In this document: positions 36,478 to 45,344 of the stretch, piece by piece | Layout of the letters: every line of letters begins with the position of its first letter | How positions within the stretch are numbered: position 1 is the first letter of the stretch | Source: Shewanella sp. | Lineage (GTDB): Bacteria; Pseudomonadota; Gammaproteobacteria; Enterobacterales; Shewanellaceae | Assembly (NCBI RefSeq): GCF_013214165.1 | Contig: NZ_JABSSM010000009.1 | Coordinates: 1 to 62,915, forward strand | DNA: 62,915 nucleotides | Direction of reading: 5' to 3' | Made by a program: the position numbers and the translations under genes | The notes under the pieces: model-generated | The model's input: only the letters and a program-made list of their open reading frames with translations | What the model was told of the DNA's origin: nothing | The model's database searches: none

Positions 36478-37326
36478 TTATCGAGTCGGAGGGGATCGGA
36501 GCAGTAATGTCTTAATCGTACTGGATGAGAATGCACCGTCCTCTAATACCTCAACAAGTTCTTCGGCCTGTCGATCTAAAAAACGTTGCAGAGTTTTATC
36601 TCCATAGATTAATGCCAGCATTTTTTCTTCCGATACGTCCTGCTTGGTCATCAATATATTTGCTCTGGACAATAGATATGTTAACTCGAGGTCATTGAGT
36701 TTCTGGTAATTATTGGACAGACCCAATAGCCAGTCAGGATTAAAGTCATCCTCGTCACTGATATCGAGCACCTCGAGATAGATTAAATTAGATTGATAGG
36801 CATCAAATTTCTGAAAATAGGAGGCCACTTGAGACAGCAATAAAATGTCATCTATCTGGTGAGCCTTATAGGCTGCTAACACGATTTTCTGAGCGTCCAT
36901 ATCATTGAAGCGCGTCCAGTGGTAAAACGCTAAGTAGAGGTCCTGACTATTCTTGGTGGTGTCTTGAAGCTGAGAAAGGCTTTGTGCACTCAAACCGAAA
37001 GCGCGAACTCGATCGTTGGTTCTCTCTGGATGCAAAATATGTTGTACTCCTGCGGCCAGTTCGATGCATTGATTGTACTTCTCTAGGTTGAGCAGTTGCT
37101 GGTAAATCTGTTTACCTGAAGGCGATTCGGTGAATTTTAGTTTATATCTTTTACGAATTAAGTCGCCTTTTTCATATCTGCACCAACTATCGGCATGAAG
37201 ATCGCTACAAAGTTCAGGATTATTTTTACAAGTGGTACTCGTATCTGGTTGTTTTTCACAGCCAGATACGCCTAAAAATGCAATAAAGCCAATAAATGAT
37301 GTAATTATTACAAAATTTCCAGTCAA
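36478..37326 (-). CDS. DUF2989-family lipoprotein
   Basis: About 282 residues. I chose the TTG at 37326, with GGAG 6 bases ahead; a TTG at 37338 lacks such spacing. A lipobox ends at SGC (IGFIAFLGVSGCEKQ), giving a lipoprotein. The rest follows the DUF2989 pattern with CSDLHADSWCRYEKGDLIR and RFNDMDAQ. No function is known for the family. It is divergent from the longer GAPDH gene, and a similar hypothetical gene sits between the GAPDH genes in other Shewanella (general knowledge, not checked). Confidence 0.75.
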   Translation of the reverse strand: MTGNFVIITSFIGFIAFLGVSGCEKQPDTSTTCKNNPELCSDLHADSWCRYEKGDLIRKRYKLKFTESPSGKQIYQQLLNLEKYNQCIELAAGVQHILHPERTNDRVRAFGLSAQSLSQLQDTTKNSQDLYLAFYHWTRFNDMDAQKIVLAAYKAHQIDDILLLSQVASYFQKFDAYQSNLIYLEVLDISDEDDFNPDWLLGLSNNYQKLNDLELTYLLSRANILMTKQDVSEEKMLALIYGDKTLQRFLDRQAEELVEVLEDGAFSSSTIKTLLLRSPPTR

Positions 37327-37349
37327 AATAGGCTCCAAGCCAAGTTTTT

Positions 37350-37364
37350 GCTAATAAAATTACA
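37350..37364. promoter_or_regulatory. HexR-like box upstream of gapB
   Basis: GCTAATAAAATTACA matches 13 of 15 positions of the HexR consensus TGTAATWWWATTACA. It is 165 bases ahead of gapB and between it and the divergent lipoprotein gene. HexR is known to control central carbon genes in Shewanella; assignment to this site is by likeness only. Confidence 0.45.
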
Positions 37365-37528
37365 GCGTTACAAAAAATATCTTGCTAGCCTGAAAGGCTA
37401 GTTTTCATTACAATAGCGCCGACCAACAGGGGATTTACCCCTATTATGAATTAGAGTATTGGTCTTTTCTTTTTGTTACTCAATCATTTCTGAAAATAAA
37501 TCAGGAAAGTGAGATAAAGGATCTGTAA

Positions 37529-38962
37529 ATGAGCGCTGATAAACACCTACAAAGCTGGCAAGAACGTTTCGAAATGGCAGAGGCTATGCAGCCCTTGCTT
37601 GGTAAGTTATATCGTAATCAAGGCGTCGAAGTCGTTTTATACGGTAAGCCGCTACTCAATGCCTCTACCATTGATATCATCAAGTCACACCGTCTGGTAC
37701 GCCGTTTTGTGGGCTATAAATTGAGATTGCGTGAAAGCTTTCCTTTCGTAGAAGCACTAAGCAAACTCGCCGTTAAACAGTGTAAAGTGGATATCGGTAA
37801 ACTGGCTATCAACTATTGGCGTGATCATGACGATGCCAGTGAGATTGAAGCCTATATGAGCCGCGAGCTGGCATCGGCTATCGATCATGAAGATACGCAA
37901 GAAGCCAGAGACGTTGTACTTTACGGCTTTGGTCGCATCGGTCGTCTACTCGCTCGCCTATTAATAGAAAGAACCGGTGTCAGTAATAAACTTCGTCTTC
38001 GCGCCATCGTACTGCGTGGCGGTCGTAAGGGCGATTTAGAGAAACGCGCCAGTTTACTTAGACGAGATTCGGTTCATGGACCATTCAATGGTTCTGTTGA
38101 AGTCGACGAAGAGAATAATGCCCTCATAGCGAACGGCACTTATATCCAGGTGATATATGCCAACTCTCCAGATGAAGTGGATTATACCAAGTACGGCATC
38201 AGCAATGCGTTAGTGGTAGATAACACAGGTATCTGGAAAGACGAAGATGGACTCGGCCTGCACCTTAAGTCTAAAGGCGTCGCTAAAGTTCTGCTTACCG
38301 CGCCGGCTAAAGGCCAGATCAAAAACATCGTTTTTGGTGTGAATGAGTCAGATATCCTCAGTGAAGATAAGATAGTCTCGGCGGCTAGCTGTACCACTAA
38401 TGCGATCACGCCGATATTAAAAGCGATGAATGATAAGTATGGCATCACCAATGGCCATGTAGAAACCATTCACTCTTATACCAATGACCAGAACTTAATT
38501 GATAACTATCATAGTGCCGATCGTCGTGGACGTAGTGCACCATTAAACATGGTTATCACAGAAACGGGGGCTGCTAAAGCGGTTGCTAAAGCCTTACCCG
38601 AACTAGCAGGTAAGCTGACGGGCAACGCTATCCGCGTTCCTACACCAAACGTGTCTATGGCCATCATCTCTTTGAACCTTGAAAGCGAGACAGATAAAGA
38701 GCAGGTAAATGAATACCTGCGTGACATGTCACTGCATTCAGAACTTCAAAATCAAATCGATTTTACCGAGTCAACTGAGATAGTCTCATCAGATCTTGTT
38801 GGTTCACGTTATGCAGGAGTGATCGATTCACACGCCACCATAGCTGACGGTAACCGTGCCATTCTTTATGTATGGTATGACAATGAGTTTGGCTACAGCT
38901 GTCAGGTTGTTGGTGTTATGCAGAAGATGCTTGAGCTTAACTATCAATCATTGCCAAACTAA
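37529..38962 (+). CDS. gapB: long GAPDH-family protein
   Basis: 477 residues, about 128 longer than normal at the N-terminus; the extension has the pattern MSADKHLQSWQERFEMAEAM and RFVGYKLRLRESF. Then a GAPDH fold begins VVLYGFGRIGRLLARL. After the second strand the sequence is AIVLRGGRKGDLEKRA, without the Asp that selects NAD, suggesting NADP use. Catalytic Cys288 is in AASCTTN and TYHSADRRGRSAPLNM carries the Arg. This is the longer GAPDH seen in Vibrio, Pseudomonas and Shewanella. AAAGGA precedes the start. Confidence 0.88.
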   Translation: MSADKHLQSWQERFEMAEAMQPLLGKLYRNQGVEVVLYGKPLLNASTIDIIKSHRLVRRFVGYKLRLRESFPFVEALSKLAVKQCKVDIGKLAINYWRDHDDASEIEAYMSRELASAIDHEDTQEARDVVLYGFGRIGRLLARLLIERTGVSNKLRLRAIVLRGGRKGDLEKRASLLRRDSVHGPFNGSVEVDEENNALIANGTYIQVIYANSPDEVDYTKYGISNALVVDNTGIWKDEDGLGLHLKSKGVAKVLLTAPAKGQIKNIVFGVNESDILSEDKIVSAASCTTNAITPILKAMNDKYGITNGHVETIHSYTNDQNLIDNYHSADRRGRSAPLNMVITETGAAKAVAKALPELAGKLTGNAIRVPTPNVSMAIISLNLESETDKEQVNEYLRDMSLHSELQNQIDFTESTEIVSSDLVGSRYAGVIDSHATIADGNRAILYVWYDNEFGYSCQVVGVMQKMLELNYQSLPN

Positions 38963-39001
38963 TATAATAAAACACCTAGCGAGTGATTAACGCTTAATGA
39001 T

Positions 39002-39028
39002 AAAAGCCTCCTTAATACGAGGCTTTTT
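39002..39028 (+). terminator. rho-independent terminator of gapB
   Basis: AAAAGCCTC pairs with GAGGCTTTT around an 8-base loop, followed by T residues. Confidence 0.85.
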
Positions 39029-39130
39029 GATTTTTGAACATTGATTAAACAGAAGTTTGTGAATTTTCGACCACAATGCCCGTTTAAGCAACAGTCAGAT
39101 GAAAAAGGGCATTTATCGCTATTTTGATGA

Positions 39131-39158
39131 TTGACTATCGGCTGTAAATCGGTAGAAT
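39131..39158 (+). promoter_or_regulatory. promoter of the tRNA cluster
   Basis: TTGACT (39131-39136) and TAGAAT (39153-39158) are 16 bases apart, and GC-rich bases follow the -10 box, as expected for a growth-rate-controlled stable RNA promoter. The first tRNA-like fragment starts at 39228, so transcription would begin before it. Confidence 0.6.
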
Positions 39159-39227
39159 GCCATTCCGCAGTCAAGGGAAAGCTTCTTAAGGAAAACTTGC
39201 TGCATGTATGATTGATAATTGATGTAA

Positions 39228-39388
39228 GCGACATTAGCTCAGTTGTTAAAGGTTGAAGTGCGATACTTTTGATGATAATAGTGAGTGTTGAAACGTAAAA
39301 TTGATTGCGACATTAGCTCAGTTGTTAAAGGTTGAAGTGCGATACTTTTGATGATGATAATAGTGAGTGTTGAAACGTAAAATTGATT
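39228..39388 (+). pseudogene. two decayed tRNA-Gly copies (5' parts)
   Basis: Two tandem units of 79 and 82 bp (39228-39306 and 39307-39388) each begin GCGACATTAGCTCAGTTG, the exact 5' end of tRNA-Gly, and then diverge completely (TTAAAGGTTGAAGTGCGATA). No anticodon stem or 3' half is left. They lie between the promoter and the intact gene. Confidence 0.8.
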
Positions 39389-39464
39389 GCGACATTAGCT
39401 CAGTTGGTAGAGCGATACCTTGCCAAGGTATAGGTCATCGGTTCGAACCCGATATGTCGCTCCA
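39389..39464 (+). tRNA. glyW: tRNA-Gly(GCC)
   Basis: 76 bases. The acceptor stem GCGACAT pairs with ATGTCGC. The D arm is GCTCAGTTGG, the anticodon is GCC within CTTGCCAAG, the T arm is CGGTTCGAACC, and CCA is encoded. Confidence 0.95.
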
Positions 39465-39481
39465 ATCATCTAACAAGATGT

Positions 39482-39677
39482 GCGAGATTATCAAGGTATA
39501 GGTCATCGGTTCGAACCTCTCTTTATAAGAGAAGGTCGCTCCAATCATACTCATTACCTAGGCAAGATGTGCGAGATTATCAAGGTATAGGTCACAGGTT
39601 CGAACCTCTCTTTATAAGAGAAGGTTGCTCCAATCATACTCATTACCTAGGCAAGATGTGCGACATTAGCTCAGTTG
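39482..39677 (+). pseudogene. decayed tRNA-Gly copies (3' parts and a 5' stub)
   Basis: Two units of about 62 bp (39482-39542 and 39571-39633) keep CAAGGTATAGGTCA and GGTTCGAACC of the T arm and a GCTCCAAT 3' end. Between them the acceptor pairing is lost through an insertion forming a CTCTCTT/AAGAGA hairpin. A further 5' stub GCGACATTAGCTCAGTTG is at 39660-39677. None can fold as a tRNA. Confidence 0.8.
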
Positions 39678-39724
39678 ACGCTTTATTTAAATCAACTGCG
39701 TATCTTGCAAGACGATAAAAAATT

Positions 39725-39798
39725 GGCGCGATGGCAGAATGGCTATGCTACGGATTGCAAATCCGTCGATCTCGGTTCGACTCCGGGTCGCGCCTCCA
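39725..39798 (+). tRNA. cysT: tRNA-Cys(GCA)
   Basis: 74 bases. Acceptor GGCGCGA pairs with TCGCGCC, the anticodon GCA lies in ATTGCAAAT, the T arm is CGGTTCGACTCCG, and CCA is encoded. Confidence 0.95.
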
Positions 39799-39885
39799 TA
39801 TTTAGATTGTGATGAGTTTTTCTCTTAAACAGGTGAAAAGCAGTATTAACTACCGATAATACGTATCATCAAGATCAACGAGTTT

Positions 39886-39971
39886 GCCCGAGTGGTGGAA
39901 TCGGTAGACACAAGGGATTTAAAATCCCTCGCTTAATAGGCGTGCCGGTTCAAGTCCGGCCTCGGGTACCA
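39886..39971 (+). tRNA. leuZ: tRNA-Leu(UAA)
   Basis: 86 bases. The acceptor is GCCCGAG against CTCGGGT, the D arm has the long type I pattern, the anticodon is TAA within GATTTAAAATC, the variable arm is long, the T arm is CGGTTCAAGTCCG, and CCA is encoded. Gly-Cys-Leu order matches E. coli glyW-cysT-leuZ. Confidence 0.95.
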
Positions 39972-39977
39972 TCATTT

Positions 39978-40009
39978 AAGCCTCGACATTAATTTGTCGG
40001 GGCTTTTTT
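39978..40009 (+). terminator. rho-independent terminator of the tRNA cluster
   Basis: AAGCCTCGACA pairs with TGTCGGGGCTT around a 6-base loop, followed by a T run. Confidence 0.85.
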
Positions 40010-40030
40010 GTATCTGAATATCCAGAAAGT

Positions 40031-40134
40031 GGATTTAAAATCCCTCGCTACTCTTCTCTTCCTTCATAAGCAGCTGAGCGGGCACGTGCCGATTCATCTC
40101 TCGATTTCAAAAATGGGCCTCGGGTAACATCATT
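40031..40134 (+). pseudogene. decayed tRNA-Leu copy beyond the terminator
   Basis: GGATTTAAAATCCCTCGCT (40031-40049) repeats the anticodon arm of tRNA-Leu, and GGCCTCGGGTAACATCATT (40116-40134) matches its 3' end with one changed base in the CCA region. A weak match to the variable and T-arm bases lies between. The acceptor 5' half is missing. The rest of the gap up to 40403 is AT-rich with no supportable gene. Confidence 0.6.
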
Positions 40135-40403
40135 GCTCTTTTGAGAACTGGCAAGGGCCTCAACGAAAATCCACCTTGAATTGAGCAGATATATGATGAG
40201 CTTGGTATACTTTCATAGATATCACAATCCTTAAAAAAATGACTTAAATAATCAATTTTATTCATATAATTGTTGATTTATTGCTTGTTATCCCAAACTA
40301 TAACTATTTTTTCTAGTAATATAAAAACTCTCTTTCGATGCCTGACTCACAGTGGTATAAAGAGAGCCTATCCCCCCTACATCATCTTTTTAGGAAAGAC
40401 GTC

Positions 40404-41597
40404 ATGATATTTACTCAGGTTGAACTTGCTCCTGCCGATCCCATTTTAGGCCTCACCGATGCTTTTAAAGCAGATACCAGAACAGAGAAAGTAAATCTTG
40501 GGGTAGGCATTTATAAGGACGAGTCTGGTTCGACTCCAATACTTAAGTCGGTCAAACTTGCCGAAGAAAGAATACTTGCCACAGAAAAAAGCAAAAGTTA
40601 TCTGGGCATCGAAGGCGTAGAGGCATATAACCGTGTAGTACAAGAACTGCTGTTTGGTGAAGATCATGACGTGGTTAAAAATAAGCGAGCATTAACGGCT
40701 CAAGCACCAGGCGGCACAGGCTCATTAAGAGTTGCCGCTGAGTTTTTAGTCCGTAACACAGAATCTAAAACCATCTGGGTGAGTAACCCGACTTGGGCAA
40801 ACCATCAGAATATTTTTACATCTGCAGCACTCAAGATTAAACAGTATCGTTATTATAAGGCTGAGACTCACGGAAAAGATTTTGATGCCATGGTAGCCGA
40901 TCTCAAAACGGCAAAGCAGGGTGATCTGGTCTTATTACATGGCTGCTGCCATAACCCAACTGGCATCGATCTCACCCAAGCTGAATGGCACACCATAGCC
41001 GAACTCTGCGTTCAGCAAGGTTTAGTGCCGTTATTCGATTTCGCCTACCAAGGCTTCGGCACAGGCGTAGAGGAAGATGCACAGGGATTGAGAATTGTTG
41101 CCGACAAGGTACCAGAACTCATCGTAGCGAACTCTTTCTCGAAAAACTTTGGCCTGTATAACGAAAGAATTGGTGCCGTGACGTTAGTCGCCGAGAACCA
41201 AGCCGATGTCACTAAAGCCTTTAGCCAGGTAAAAAGCACTATCCGTGGTAACTACTCTAACCCACCGGCTCACGGCGCATTGATCGTCAGCACCATACTC
41301 GGTGATAGTGAATTAAAGACACTGTGGCAAAGCGAGCTTAAAGAGATGCGTGAGCGTATCGCGAAAATGCGCGGCTTATTTGTCGAGACGCTTAAATCTG
41401 CGGGGGTCAAACAAGACTTTAGCTTTATCTCTACACAGAATGGTATGTTCAGCTTCTCTGGTTTAACCAAGGAGCAGGTGGCTAAACTTAAAGATGATCA
41501 CGCGGTGTACATAGTGGGTTCCGGCCGCATCAGTGTCGCGGGCATGACCATTGAAAATATGCCGGTGATCTGCAAAGCCATAGCTGCCGTGCTTTAA
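40404..41597 (+). CDS. aspC: aspartate/aromatic aminotransferase
   Basis: 397 residues from the ATG at 40404, chosen for AGGAAAG and to match the 396-residue E. coli AspC; a TTG/ATG extension to 40338 is not needed. The PLP Lys is in NSFSKNFGLYNERIGA. LLHGCCHNPTG and the C-terminal GRISVAGM with the substrate Arg are typical. It transfers the amino group between aspartate and oxoglutarate, with aromatic amino acids as likely second substrates. Its own terminator follows at 41631. Confidence 0.95.
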   Translation: MIFTQVELAPADPILGLTDAFKADTRTEKVNLGVGIYKDESGSTPILKSVKLAEERILATEKSKSYLGIEGVEAYNRVVQELLFGEDHDVVKNKRALTAQAPGGTGSLRVAAEFLVRNTESKTIWVSNPTWANHQNIFTSAALKIKQYRYYKAETHGKDFDAMVADLKTAKQGDLVLLHGCCHNPTGIDLTQAEWHTIAELCVQQGLVPLFDFAYQGFGTGVEEDAQGLRIVADKVPELIVANSFSKNFGLYNERIGAVTLVAENQADVTKAFSQVKSTIRGNYSNPPAHGALIVSTILGDSELKTLWQSELKEMRERIAKMRGLFVETLKSAGVKQDFSFISTQNGMFSFSGLTKEQVAKLKDDHAVYIVGSGRISVAGMTIENMPVICKAIAAVL

Positions 41598-41630
41598 CAC
41601 TAACGAAAATACATTCTCTTTAATGTCATC

Positions 41631-41659
41631 AAAAAGGACAGCGAATGCTGTCCTTTTTT
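41631..41659. terminator. rho-independent terminator of aspC and yvcK
   Basis: AAAAAGGACAGC pairs with GCTGTCCTTTTT. It lies between convergent genes and serves both. Confidence 0.88.
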
Positions 41660-41681
41660 GCTGCTCATCTTTTTAGTATGA

Positions 41682-42605
41682 CTAAACAGCCGCTAAAATA
41701 GCATGCTTCTCTGTGTCCAGCTCCACCATGCCCGCTATAGCATCGGCCAGGGCCCTTTTGTCATGCAACCCCGGATGGTGTTTACTCACTAGGGGCCGGT
41801 AAGAGATGATACCATCCTGATAGCTTTCCTCTGAGTGACATAAGATCTGATCCACGACTTTAAGACCTAAGATCTGGTGACACCAGTCTATTCTCTGCTG
41901 TAAAGAAAAGTCCGCAGAGGGTGAGGGCTCACGGGTCAAGTTATCGACTAAGATGACTTTAGCCTTAGATTGGTTAAGGGCCGATGCAAATTTGGGTAAT
42001 AATAAGGGCGGCATGATACTGGTGAGGAAACTGCCAGGTCCTAATATCACTAAATCCGCCTTTCTTACGGCCTCGCATGCCTCATGGGTAGCCGTCACCA
42101 TTGGCTCTAAAGATAACGCCATGGGATGAGTGTCCATGCCATCGACACAAGTTTCGCCAAAGACTCGATTACCACATGCTTCGATTGCCACTAAGTGCGT
42201 AGGCTCTTCAGACATGGGGATAACCTTAGTCTCTATATTAAGTAACTGCCTGACGAGATTGACGGCTTCTAATGGCCTGACACAGAGTTGGTCTAAGGCA
42301 AGCAGAATAAGATTGCCAAGATTGTGTCCACTTAATTCATTTTCCCCTGAAAATCGGTACTCAAATAGCAGAGAGCCGGTAGAAGGCTGGGTTGAAAGTT
42401 GAGATAAGCAGTTTCTGAGATCTCCCCAGGCAATACAATCTTGCTGTTGACGTAATCGCCCCGTGGATCCACCGTTGTCCGTGGTGGCTACAACACCGGT
42501 AAGCTTAGCACCTAAAAATGAGAGCGACGATAACACCCGACCCAATCCATGGCCTCCACCAACGGCGACTATGTTTTCAAATTGATTTAATTTATTATTT
42601 TGCAC
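41682..42605 (-). CDS. YvcK/CofD-like (UPF0052) protein
   Basis: 307 residues beginning with GTG (AAGGA 9 bases ahead). The glycine motif VAVGGGHGLGRVLSSL and VVATTDNGGSTGRLR match the YvcK/YbhK branch of the CofD-like fold, known from E. coli and B. subtilis for a role in carbon use and cell-wall metabolism. Later elements are GDLRNCLSQL, LGNLILLAL and ILGPGSFLTSIMPPLL. It binds a UDP-sugar in the studied cases. No neighbour is in the same transcription unit. Confidence 0.88.
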   Translation of the reverse strand: MQNNKLNQFENIVAVGGGHGLGRVLSSLSFLGAKLTGVVATTDNGGSTGRLRQQQDCIAWGDLRNCLSQLSTQPSTGSLLFEYRFSGENELSGHNLGNLILLALDQLCVRPLEAVNLVRQLLNIETKVIPMSEEPTHLVAIEACGNRVFGETCVDGMDTHPMALSLEPMVTATHEACEAVRKADLVILGPGSFLTSIMPPLLLPKFASALNQSKAKVILVDNLTREPSPSADFSLQQRIDWCHQILGLKVVDQILCHSEESYQDGIISYRPLVSKHHPGLHDKRALADAIAGMVELDTEKHAILAAV

Positions 42606-42750
42606 TCGGGTTTATCCTTCCTGAATACCCAACGAATATCCGCTTCATAGGCTGCGGATTATAACTTACAACTTGAGTTTTGTGTCGGGTTTTGTCAATT
42701 ATGATATATGACATATAATTGCCGTCAGTTTTCGACAATAAGAGAGAAAA

Positions 42751-43578
42751 ATGAAAACAGGTAGAGTCGGAAAATTTACCGTATCCCTGAGTCTAGTGAT
42801 TGTCATCTTGATTTTTTTAAGGCTTATCTTTATTAAAATTGACGATGCTGATGAGAGTACTCATGGAAAGTTAATTGAAAATGAACAGGCCATGAGCCTG
42901 ATCCCGGACTTTGAGTCTATTGCCAGCGTGGCTCAAAAGAAGCAAGCCTTCTTCAATTATCTGCGCCCGGCTATTAGACATCAAAACGCCATCATTTCAG
43001 ATGAGCGACATTTTCTTTTACGCAGCTCACAGCACCTTGAAGATGGACTGACGCTCACCGCAGCCGAGCATTACAGAATTGAAGAGATCGCCAATAAATA
43101 TCAGTACTCGCCCAGAAATATCAATCAAAAGACCTTAGGTGAGCTGCTGATCCGAGCCGACATCATCCCTGAGTCGTTGGTACTCATACAAGCCGCTAAT
43201 GAAACCGGATGGGGCAGCTCTCGATTTGCCAAACAAGGACTCAACTTTTTCGGCCAGTGGTGTTTCAGGAAAGGTTGTGGGCTAGTGCCTCAAGCACGAA
43301 CAATCGGTAAGAGCCATGAAGTTGCGGTATTCGATTCCGTGGCAGACTCGGTGGCATCTTATATGAGGAACCTCAATTCCAATGCTGCATATTCATTATT
43401 GAGATCTATTCGTGCAGATTTACGTGCACAAGACAAACTTCCCGTTGCAGATCAGTTAGTATACGGCCTAGTTAATTATTCCGAGCGACAGGAGGCATAT
43501 ATAGATGAACTCCTGGAGATGTTACGTCAAAACAAGCAGTATTTGGTGGAGAATCATGAAGAAAAGCCTTCTGTTTAG
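42751..43578 (+). CDS. bax: Bax-like glucosaminidase-domain protein
   Basis: 275 residues with an N-terminal membrane anchor (residues 8-28). The glucosaminidase-type core shows the acid residue in LIQAANETGWGSSRFAKQGLNFFGQWCF and VFDSVADSVASYMRNLN, as in E. coli Bax. The enzymes cleave peptidoglycan glycan. It overlaps the next gene by 23 bases, so the two are coupled and may act together at the envelope. Confidence 0.88.
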   Translation: MKTGRVGKFTVSLSLVIVILIFLRLIFIKIDDADESTHGKLIENEQAMSLIPDFESIASVAQKKQAFFNYLRPAIRHQNAIISDERHFLLRSSQHLEDGLTLTAAEHYRIEEIANKYQYSPRNINQKTLGELLIRADIIPESLVLIQAANETGWGSSRFAKQGLNFFGQWCFRKGCGLVPQARTIGKSHEVAVFDSVADSVASYMRNLNSNAAYSLLRSIRADLRAQDKLPVADQLVYGLVNYSERQEAYIDELLEMLRQNKQYLVENHEEKPSV

Positions 43579-44182
43579 CTGTTTACTCGTTGCTGTTACT
43601 TCGGTACAAGCAGCACCAATATCGTTACCGTACCAAGGTTTTTATCAAAGGCTTAATCAAGTTAATAAAGGAAACTATCCATTAATTGAGATCGCTTTTT
43701 GGGTGCCTAATAAGTCTCGGTGCCTGATTAAAAGTGGCACCATCACCACGGAAAAAGAATCTTTCCCGCTGACCATCACAGAGGAGCAGAGAATATTCTT
43801 GCCCTATGATGCCAGGCTCAAGTCAGATAGGGCGTTAGTGAATTTAGATATTGAAGGCTCAGCGGATAGTTGCAGTATCTCAATGCAAGTCAGGGCAAAG
43901 AACACTAAGCAGAGCTATAGCCAGCAAGAGGTACAGGAACTTGAGGCTGAGATGAACACTATGCTCAGCGACATGCAGGGGTTCCCTATGCGTTATTTTA
44001 GCCAAGATATTGCCGGGATTAACTTTGAGTTTGAGCCCGATAGCAAGATATCCGTGTATATCGATGGCAAAGAGCAAATAGTCACCGACAAGCTCAGGCT
44101 ATCTAGCGAGCAGATAGAAGCGTTATCCATTTTAGAGTTCAACGCTAAGCCATTGGTCATCAGTCCATGGACAAATGGTTAA
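43556..44182 (+). CDS. DUF2987-family exported protein
   Basis: 208 residues from the ATG at 43556 with GGAG ahead; earlier frames are within Bax. A signal peptide is present (KKSLLFSCLLVAVTSVQA). The soluble part has Cys at two positions (SRCLIKSG, DSCSIS) able to form a disulphide, and the C-terminus is mixed. DUF2987 has no known function. Overlap with bax suggests a periplasmic partner. Confidence 0.78.
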   Translation: MKKSLLFSCLLVAVTSVQAAPISLPYQGFYQRLNQVNKGNYPLIEIAFWVPNKSRCLIKSGTITTEKESFPLTITEEQRIFLPYDARLKSDRALVNLDIEGSADSCSISMQVRAKNTKQSYSQQEVQELEAEMNTMLSDMQGFPMRYFSQDIAGINFEFEPDSKISVYIDGKEQIVTDKLRLSSEQIEALSILEFNAKPLVISPWTNG

Positions 44183-44223
44183 TGCCCATAGGTAAAACTC
44201 CCTAGTTCAGATTAACAGCTAAT

Positions 44224-44252
44224 AAAAATCCCGGTCTAGGCCGGGATTTTTT
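44224..44252. terminator. rho-independent terminator of DUF2987 and ttcA
   Basis: AAAAATCCCGG pairs with CCGGGATTTTTT around a 6-base loop, between convergent genes. Confidence 0.87.
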
Positions 44253-44286
44253 AGTTTTAGCGCCACTATTTTAAACATCCATTGGA

Positions 44287-45237
44287 TCAGGGAGTATAGG
44301 TACTCACGACGTCGATCTTCTGCGCTTTAGTGACTCTGTTCGCCGCATCCAGATCGATATGGCCATTATTGGCGACATCGAGAAAATCGAAAGCGGGCAA
44401 GTCAGACTCGGCCACATCTCCTTTCAAGGGGGCATCGGCATCTCTTTGCAGTGCCAGGAAATCAAACTGCTCACGGTCGACCCCCTGGGAAGGCGAAGTA
44501 TTCTGCATCGCGGTAAAGATTGATTCTATTCGGCCAGGATGCTCTGTATCCCATTGCTCTAGCATGGCTTTAACCGATGCACGTTTCAGGTTTTCCTGAG
44601 AGCCGCACAGATTACACGGAATGATGGGAAATGATTTAAGTTCTGCATATTCGGCGATATCTTTCTCGCGCGAATAAGCCAATGGCCTTATGACCATGTT
44701 AGCACCATCATCAGACAATAGCTTAGGCGGCATGGCTTTCTGTTTGCCGGCATAAAACATGTTGAGGAACAGGGTTTCTATGATGTCATCTCTGTGGTGC
44801 CCTAAGGCTATTTTAGTCGCACCGATTTTCTGAGCGAAGCCATAGAGGGTGCCTCGACGCAGTCGTGAACATAAAGAGCAGGTCTTTTGCCCCTCAGGGA
44901 TCTTAGATCTGACGATAGAGTAAGTGTCTTTCTCGAGGATATAGTAAGGGACATTGAGCGTATCAAGGTAATTTGGCAGCACCTCTTCAGGAAACCCTGG
45001 CTGCTTCTGATCTAAGTTAACCGCCACGATTTCGAACTTGATTGGGGCTCTTTGCTGCAGATTGAGTAAGATATCCAGCATAGCGTAGCTGTCTTTGCCC
45101 CCAGAGAGACAACACATCACACGATCACCTTCTTCGATCATCTGGTAATCAGCTATCGCCTTACCCACTTCACTACGTAACTTTCTTTGTAGCTTACTCA
45201 TGCGGGTGAGCTGTGTTTTTGAGAGTATCTCGGACAT
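44287..45237 (-). CDS. ttcA: tRNA 2-thiocytidine biosynthesis protein TtcA
   Basis: 316 residues. The PP-loop SGGKDS is at residues 45-50. Cys pairs are in CSLC (from residue 120) and later in CNLC, and [17 protein letters not shown] completes the TtcA pattern. The iron-sulphur enzyme thiolates C32 in some tRNAs. A single-gene unit, next to uspE on the same strand with 107 bases between. The start ATG lacks a strong ribosome site. Confidence 0.95.
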   Translation of the reverse strand: MSEILSKTQLTRMSKLQRKLRSEVGKAIADYQMIEEGDRVMCCLSGGKDSYAMLDILLNLQQRAPIKFEIVAVNLDQKQPGFPEEVLPNYLDTLNVPYYILEKDTYSIVRSKIPEGQKTCSLCSRLRRGTLYGFAQKIGATKIALGHHRDDIIETLFLNMFYAGKQKAMPPKLLSDDGANMVIRPLAYSREKDIAEYAELKSFPIIPCNLCGSQENLKRASVKAMLEQWDTEHPGRIESIFTAMQNTSPSQGVDREQFDFLALQRDADAPLKGDVAESDLPAFDFLDVANNGHIDLDAANRVTKAQKIDVVSTYTP

Positions 45238-45344
45238 AAAAAACGCGCCTAATTACACTTGAATTCTGGGCGCGTATTATATAGCAAAATGAGCAGATTT
45301 AGAACCGAACAGGCTGACTTCTTGCTCCGATAGCACGACTCAAA

